Part shown: positions 44,937 to 50,320 of the stretch, in pieces
How the letters are laid out: every line of letters begins with the position of its first letter
Position numbering within the stretch: position 1 is the first letter of the stretch
NCBI GenBank assembly: GCA_027081115.1
Contig: JALWLD010000053.1
Span: 1 to 50,320 of the forward strand
Direction: 5' to 3'
DNA length: 50,320 nt
Source: Sulfurovum sp.
GTDB taxonomy: Bacteria; Campylobacterota; Campylobacteria; Campylobacterales; Sulfurovaceae
The notes under the pieces: model-generated
Database searches by the model: none
Told to the model about the DNA's origin: nothing
Seen by the model: only the letters and a program-made list of their open reading frames with translations
Position numbers and translations under genes: made by a program

Positions 44937-47900
44937 TTAAATGATCGTTTGCTGTATTGCTGTCTCAACATAAAGTGTCATTGACGCATCATCTGTATTT
45001 TGATAAACATTGTAGGTATGGCCATTTAAGGATGCTGTACCATTGGACTGCCATGTACCTGGATTATCAGTAAGAGAAACACTGTCTCCACTGTCTCCCA
45101 TAATGGTCAGTGTATTATTACCGTCTGTCATATCAAGAACATCTTGTGCAGTAATTCCTGAAAGTGTATGGTCACCGTTTTGTGTCAGATCGATCACTTC
45201 CATATCTTTGATGATGTCATTATTCAAAATACTCAGATCGATGTCAGTACCGGCAAGAAGTTGAAGCGTATCAATATTCGCACCTCCATCGATAAGTGTA
45301 TCAAGATTGTCAAAGACAAAAGTATCATCTCCATCATCTCCACGCAAGGTGTCACTACCGGCACCTCCAACAAGGAGGTCATCACCATATCCACCCTCTA
45401 TTCTATCGTTACCCGAACCACCGTATAGCTGGTCATTACCGTCCCCTCCAAGCAAAATGTCATCCCCCGTACCACCATCAAGAAGGTCATCTCCTGCATC
45501 GCCGGCTAGATGATCCGCATCTGCACCACCGTTAATAATATCGTTACCATCACCACCGTTCAAATAATCCTGACCGGTATCTCCATTGATTATATCATTA
45601 CCATTTCCACCCGAAATGACATCATGTCCATCATTTCCACTTAGAGTATCATCACCGTCATCACCTATGATCTCATCGTTCAGTATACCCCCAGCAATAT
45701 TATCTACACCAACCGTACCTGTGATGGTCTGGTCTGGTGTATGTATAGTCAACTGTGCAGTATCTGTCTGCCCATCAGTATCAGTCAGGGTATAGCCTAC
45801 AACAATTGGAGCAAGATTCGACGGAATTGTACTTGGGTCCGGCAACGGAGTAAAGTCAACATTTAATATACTCACATAGTCTGTTGCTCTTCCACTAGAA
45901 GTATTTGTGTCTGTTTCTATTCTAATACTACCTATTCCGACACTATACGAAAAATTCATTCGCGTTTCAATAGCACCATTAAAGCTATCTAATACATTTC
46001 CATTTACATCATAAATGGTATAGGTAGCTGTACCATTCGCATAGTAATTATTTAATTGTATATCCTTAACTCCCCACTCATAAATAGCGGAATCAAATGT
46101 TATTGTAATTTCTTCTCCTTTATCAATGACCACGGAATAAGAGTCAAAATTGGAATTCATACCTACTCCATATGTAGAGTCTAAAATCGGTGTCGCATCT
46201 GGAGAGCTCAAAATAACACCTTGGTCCGCACTTCCGTCACGGAACTCTTCATGGACAGGAAGAATTGCATTCTCTGGTACAAACTCATAATATCCATTAC
46301 TACCAAAAATCAGTGTCGAGCCATCACTGCTGTCTGTTACAACTGCTTTATACACCGTATTGCCATCTATATCAGTTTCCTGAGTATATGTCCAGCTGAG
46401 TGTTCCGGAAGTACCATCTGCAGGAATACCTGCTCCCGTATCTACGGAGAATGTGACTCCTTTATAGGTAAATTCTGTAATGGTAGCATTGTCAACAATT
46501 TTATCTACACCCTCTCCTTGTGCAGCAAAAGGTGTAACCGTATTGCCTAGAGCGGGACCACCATCTGTACCAATAGCATTAATGACATTACCTTCTGCAA
46601 CTTCATACACATTAACGGTATCTAGATCATCTCTTGCATCTGGTGCATCATCTACTATGTTCAGTGTTGCTGTTGCTGTTGCTGTATCTCCGTCACCATC
46701 GAGCACAGTATAATCAAAGCTCACCGTATTACCAGCAGTACCGTTTGGTGCACTGATCGTATAACTACCATCCGTAAAATCAAACGTCAAAGTAGCATAT
46801 GGAAAATTCACTGCATCTTGAACGATCTCAACACTGCTTCCAGATGCAGAGACATTTGAAGGTGCACTACCTATATCTACTGTTGTTCCGTCATAGGTTA
46901 TTGTCGTTGCTGTACCACCTATATCAAGAGTGATCGATTGGACATACCCACCATCAGCCCCAAACTGAACATTTTCTATGGAGCCACTGGCTGTAATATT
47001 TCCACCAAATGCAGTGGGTACCGTACTTAAAAGTTCTGACTCAAGTTGCGCAACATCCGAAACAACAAGAGCATCATCTGCATCACCACTTCCAATGGAA
47101 TCAATATTGTGAATATAGTTCAAGTCACTTAAATCCCCTGGAAGGCCTGTACCAATACCTACAGCATAAGAATCGATATGATTATCATTTACAAAGGTGT
47201 CAAACCCATTGCTATACAAATCTACATCCGTATCCCTGGTAATAGCACCATCTGAAAGAAAATAGGAAATATTCTGAACATTATCAGCCGGGTCTTGGGT
47301 ATTTATATCATTTTGTAGTTCAAACTCTATCATTGCAGTCGGATCTACATAACTTGTTCCATCCTCTACCGTAGTATTTGTATCACCATCTGGATCACCA
47401 GGCCCTCCATTGGAAGCTAAAAGATCGTTGGAATAATTTGAATTACCTGCATCTTGAACTGCACTTATTGCTGCAGAGAAATCTGCATAGTTATCGTATG
47501 TACCTAGAACATGTGCTCCATCTGCAAAAAGGATGACTGTAACTTCCACCTGTGTAGATTGGTTAAAATACTCTGCACCCAGTGAATCCAAAGCCTCTTT
47601 TGCCAAAGTAAACCTTGTTTCCGTTGTACCCTCTACTGTCGTATTCATACTCGTAGAAATATCCAGTGTAAAGACAAGATTGAAGATATTCTCTTCTGAT
47701 TCAGGAATATCCTGTACAACATCGCTTGCAACAGGTGCATCATCTATAATATTGATGGTCAGAGTATCGCTATATGTTGATCCGTTTGTAAACTCATAGG
47801 TAAATACTTCTGTAACATCATTACTTGTAGTATCTGTAGTTTGAAGTGTATAGACATAATCTCCCGCACTATAGCCTGCATTGCTGTTGTCAGCATAGAC

Positions 47901-50320
47901 AGTCAAGAGCCCAAGCGGTGTATCGACCGTAATGATACCACTGGCATCCGGAGTATAGACTGTACCACCAAAAGTAACGGAATCAAGTGTATTTCCTGCA
48001 CTGGCATCGTTGGCTAAAAGGTTACCTGTCACTTCAGACACCCCTTCTCCCGTACCGTTGATCAAGGCACTCTCATAGACTGTATTGACATCTGATCCGG
48101 TATTACCGACATTTACTGTTGTTGTCTCTGTTACCGTAAATTCACCATCAGATACAGTATAAGTCAAATCTGCACTGCCTGGACTACTTGCATCAAACTG
48201 AAGAGAAGTCAATTCTGCCAAGGTCAATGTATCGTTGACACTTACTGCTGTGCCATCACTTAAAGTAACCGTACCTATAGCTGCAGGTAAACCGGTGATT
48301 GTAATTAATAAGGAACTGTCATCCGTATCTGGGTCAGTAGGTGCTGTAATATTCAAATTACTATCTACACTGCCTTCCAAAACAAAGATTTCATTATAGA
48401 CTGTTTCAGGAGCATCATTCACAGCACTTACACTAATTGTACCTGTATCACTTCCTGAAATATTTGCATAACTCTCATCAAATGCTTCTACCGTAACAGT
48501 TTTTATCGCTGTACTTGGATTATCTGAACTATTCTCATACGTAATCGAATTCAATACAGTTAAGTATTCATTGATATCTGTACCTCCAGAGAGTGTCAAC
48601 TCCAAACTATTCCCCGTTGTATTCACAGACACGCTTACGCTTGTACCTGCAGTCAAATAATTCACCACATCCTGAGATGCAATATAGCCATCCAATGTCA
48701 CAACTACAGATGAAAGGTTTGCACTATCAGCATCACTGATTGTCGTTCCGTTTAACATATTGACAGCACTTCCATTTTCTGTATAGCTCACATCAGGTAC
48801 ATTGCTAACAACCGGTGCCTCAACAGAAGTATTCGTGACATCAATACTGACTGTTGCAGTATCTGTCTCTCCATCTGCATCTGTCAAGGTATAGGTGAAA
48901 GTATCTGTACCTGTTGTATTTGCCGGTGGTGTGTAGGTAAATGTTCCATCATTATTATATGTTACAGTTCCACCTAAAGTTGATGATGTATCAGATGCCG
49001 TGATATCTGCATTATCAACCAAGGTATCATTAGTCAATACATTTCCAGTTACAAGTTGCGTATTTTCTGTTGTTGTATAACTATCATCTTCAGCAACCGG
49101 TGCACCATTGTTAGCACCAATCGTACCAATTCCCTGGACACCATCATTGGTCAAGTGAGCATCATTAGTATAATTCACAGTCTGATTAAAGTTACTAAGA
49201 TCCAAACTGAAAGTTTCATCTCCTTCAAATACATCACTGTCACTATTGATCGTCACAGAAATCGTAGCTGTTTGAGAACCTGCAACAATGGTACCAGTTG
49301 CAGAATCAGCAACATAGTCAGAACCTGCCAAAGCACTAATATCTATCGTATTATAGTCGAAGGTTAGATCACTACCCAAAACTTCATCTATTGAAACAGT
49401 AAAAGTAAGTATGGCTGTCCCTGAAGAAGGTTCCTGTACAGATACATCTGTTATTGAAACTGTTGGGATCGTCACAACATTCACTGTAGTAATCGCAGTA
49501 TTACTATCTTGCTGACCATCATTCACTGTCACTTCAATAGTACGTGAAGTACTGGAACCTGTCCCGTCATTACTAAATTGTATCGCCTCAATAGCACTCT
49601 CATAGTCCGCCAAACTTGCTGACCCGCTCAAAGTAACAATACCCGTTGACGGATCATAAGCACTTGCAGTAATACCCGCAGGTAAGCTACCAACATTTAA
49701 CAGATCACCTGCTTCCGCATTAGTCAAAGTGATCGTAGCCGATTCAATATTCGTACTATCAACATCACTAACAGAAACATCTATATCCCCAATCGCTACT
49801 GCATTACCACCCTCTGTAAAGGTTGTTGTGTAATTATTACCAGAAGTGGTACTGTCATTTGCGTCTAGGTCTAGGAGTGGTGCAGTATCATCCACATCCG
49901 TTTCATTGAGTGTAATCGTAGCAGTCGTACTGTTTCCTGCTGCATCCGAAGCCACAACATCATAGGTACCGGAGTTCGGATTTTGTTCAAAGTCATTCAC
50001 AGCTGAAGCAACACCCGCTGCTGTAATTGTAATATTACCACTATTATCTATCGCATAGAAACCATCTGTTGATGTTTGTGTTCCATTGGTAAAGGTATAC
50101 CCTGTTACTGCTACATTATCAGTGGCAGTCAAGGTTGCTACTGTTGCATCAGCTACCTGGTTTTCTACATAATCGAATGATTGATTCTCAATCACTGGTG
50201 CTGTTGTATCTACTGTATATGTCTCTGTATCAGTAGCACTGCCTGTATTTCCGGCACCATCTGTCGTAGTCACTGAAGCATCCACTGTAGTGTCTGGATC
50301 AGCAGCAAGGTCTGAACCTG
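44937..50320 (-). CDS. Giant RTX adhesin, C-terminal 1793 residues (5' end outside window)
   Basis: The frame stays open to the right edge (11 codons beyond the GTG at 50285), so the N-terminus is outside. The protein is Thr/Asp/Gly/Ser-rich. From the right: Ig-like repeats (50.3-49.5 kb), a Calx-beta domain (about 49470-49110), cadherin/VCBS-type repeats with DAP and TFTYTLTDADGETDTATVS (about 49100-47750), a VWA domain with MIDAS DISTSM (Asp codon 47661-47663; domain about 47700-46990), further VCBS-like repeats, an unrecognised Tyr/Asn-richer segment (about 46260-45850), 13 RTX repeats, and a C-terminal secretion signal ending TAIQQTII. Large Ca-binding adhesins of the LapA/ice-adhesin type mediate attachment and biofilm. 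It is followed by tolC, ABC and hlyD. No LapD/LapG-like gene is in view. Confidence 0.92.
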   Translation of the reverse strand, partial: GSDLAADPDTTVDASVTTTDGAGNTGSATDTETYTVDTTAPVIENQSFDYVENQVADATVATLTATDNVAVTGYTFTNGTQTSTDGFYAIDNSGNITITAAGVASAVNDFEQNPNSGTYDVVASDAAGNSTTATITLNETDVDDTAPLLDLDANDSTTSGNNYTTTFTEGGNAVAIGDIDVSVSDVDSTNIESATITLTNAEAGDLLNVGSLPAGITASAYDPSTGIVTLSGSASLADYESAIEAIQFSNDGTGSSTSRTIEVTVNDGQQDSNTAITTVNVVTIPTVSITDVSVQEPSSGTAILTFTVSIDEVLGSDLTFDYNTIDISALAGSDYVADSATGTIVAGSQTATISVTINSDSDVFEGDETFSLDLSNFNQTVNYTNDAHLTNDGVQGIGTIGANNGAPVAEDDSYTTTENTQLVTGNVLTNDTLVDNADITASDTSSTLGGTVTYNNDGTFTYTPPANTTGTDTFTYTLTDADGETDTATVSIDVTNTSVEAPVVSNVPDVSYTENGSAVNMLNGTTISDADSANLSSVVVTLDGYIASQDVVNYLTAGTSVSVSVNTTGNSLELTLSGGTDINEYLTVLNSITYENSSDNPSTAIKTVTVEAFDESYANISGSDTGTISVSAVNDAPETVYNEIFVLEGSVDSNLNITAPTDPDTDDSSLLITITGLPAAIGTVTLSDGTAVSVNDTLTLAELTSLQFDASSPGSADLTYTVSDGEFTVTETTTVNVGNTGSDVNTVYESALINGTGEGVSEVTGNLLANDASAGNTLDSVTFGGTVYTPDASGIITVDTPLGLLTVYADNSNAGYSAGDYVYTLQTTDTTSNDVTEVFTYEFTNGSTYSDTLTINIIDDAPVASDVVQDIPESEENIFNLVFTLDISTSMNTTVEGTTETRFTLAKEALDSLGAEYFNQSTQVEVTVILFADGAHVLGTYDNYADFSAAISAVQDAGNSNYSNDLLASNGGPGDPDGDTNTTVEDGTSYVDPTAMIEFELQNDINTQDPADNVQNISYFLSDGAITRDTDVDLYSNGFDTFVNDNHIDSYAVGIGTGLPGDLSDLNYIHNIDSIGSGDADDALVVSDVAQLESELLSTVPTAFGGNITASGSIENVQFGADGGYVQSITLDIGGTATTITYDGTTVDIGSAPSNVSASGSSVEIVQDAVNFPYATLTFDFTDGSYTISAPNGTAGNTVSFDYTVLDGDGDTATATATLNIVDDAPDARDDLDTVNVYEVAEGNVINAIGTDGGPALGNTVTPFAAQGEGVDKIVDNATITEFTYKGVTFSVDTGAGIPADGTSGTLSWTYTQETDIDGNTVYKAVVTDSSDGSTLIFGSNGYYEFVPENAILPVHEEFRDGSADQGVILSSPDATPILDSTYGVGMNSNFDSYSVVIDKGEEITITFDSAIYEWGVKDIQLNNYYANGTATYTIYDVNGNVLDSFNGAIETRMNFSYSVGIGSIRIETDTNTSSGRATDYVSILNVDFTPLPDPSTIPSNLAPIVVGYTLTDTDGQTDTAQLTIHTPDQTITGTVGVDNIAGGILNDEIIGDDGDDTLSGNDGHDVISGGNGNDIINGDTGQDYLNGGDGNDIINGGADADHLAGDAGDDLLDGGTGDDILLGGDGNDQLYGGSGNDRIEGGYGDDLLVGGAGSDTLRGDDGDDTFVFDNLDTLIDGGANIDTLQLLAGTDIDLSILNNDIIKDMEVIDLTQNGDHTLSGITAQDVLDMTDGNNTLTIMGDSGDSVSLTDNPGTWQSNGTASLNGHTYNVYQNTDDASMTLYVETAIQQTII
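45315..45665 (-). repeat. Thirteen tandem RTX nonapeptide repeats
   Basis: Thirteen uninterrupted 27-base units encode the pattern GGxGxDxLx, from GDDGDDTLS (first) to GDDGDDTFV (last). They fold into a calcium-bound beta roll once outside the cell. The DNA units diverge at third positions, so this is an old array. Confidence 0.92.

Noticed and set aside
45296-45535. His/Pro-rich plus-strand frame and a CRISPR-like periodicity in the RTX region
   Set aside because: The 27-base period comes from RTX nonapeptides on the minus strand; there are no identical repeats with unique spacers.
50283-50285. GTG at 50285 as the start of the RTX protein
   Set aside because: The frame continues open to the window edge with in-family sequence (GSDLAADPDTT), and the GTG lies inside an Ig-like repeat without a signal or ribosome site.

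Overview
The window looks like the chromosome of a low-GC, free-living Campylobacterota (Epsilonproteobacteria), most like Sulfurovum/Sulfurimonas. The best taxonomic marker is an HsrA/CosR-type orphan regulator (25613-26287) whose DNA-binding half closely resembles the Helicobacter HP1043 family. Short intergenic gaps, overlapping genes, weak -35 boxes with good or extended -10 boxes, and frequent TTG/GTG starts fit this. The genus is an inference. No insertion sequence, prophage, CRISPR array or rRNA was seen, and no gene-free stretch exceeds 300 bases.

Left part (1-11.0 kb): the 3' end of leuA, serS, a two-gene envelope unit (Ig-like lipoprotein plus small outer-membrane barrel), a tRNA-Met divergent from groES-groEL, and two tandem GGDEF-EAL proteins. 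The 214-bp tRNA/groES interval holds two consensus sigma-70 promoters in opposite directions and a perfect 9-N9-9 inverted repeat with CIRCE-like geometry.

Middle (11.0-31.7 kb): a long minus-strand housekeeping series lpxC-tsaB-thrB-ylxR-infB-rbfA-rimP-ribD-ubiE-xseA, from a promoter near 20175; a second minus-strand unit nadA-nadC-DHH phosphoesterase-M23 peptidase; then plus-strand plsY-folB, hsrA and ferredoxin-ppx. bamA (minus) is divergent from tyrA (plus). These serve lipid A, NAD, phospholipid, folate, riboflavin, quinone and translation-factor functions.

Right part (31.7-50.3 kb), all minus strand: a DUF389 membrane protein fused to a degenerate diacylglycerol-kinase-like domain lies downstream of a complete MoxR-DUF58-DUF4381-BatA-BatB-BatC-BatD unit. 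Upstream of that is a type I secretion set (HlyD, ABC, TolC) and the 3' 5.4 kb of a giant RTX adhesin with Ig/cadherin-like repeats, a von Willebrand A domain and 13 tandem RTX nonapeptides. The adhesin reads off the right edge. Its order (substrate, TolC, ABC, HlyD) suggests one secretion operon.

The least ordinary items are the DAGK-like/DUF389 fusion, the catalytically decayed GGDEF/EAL pair, the lipoprotein/barrel pair, an apparently leaderless ylxR-infB promoter, palindromic leaders at groES and lpxC, and a DUF58 protein without its metal motif. No wholly new multi-gene system can be claimed from sequence alone.
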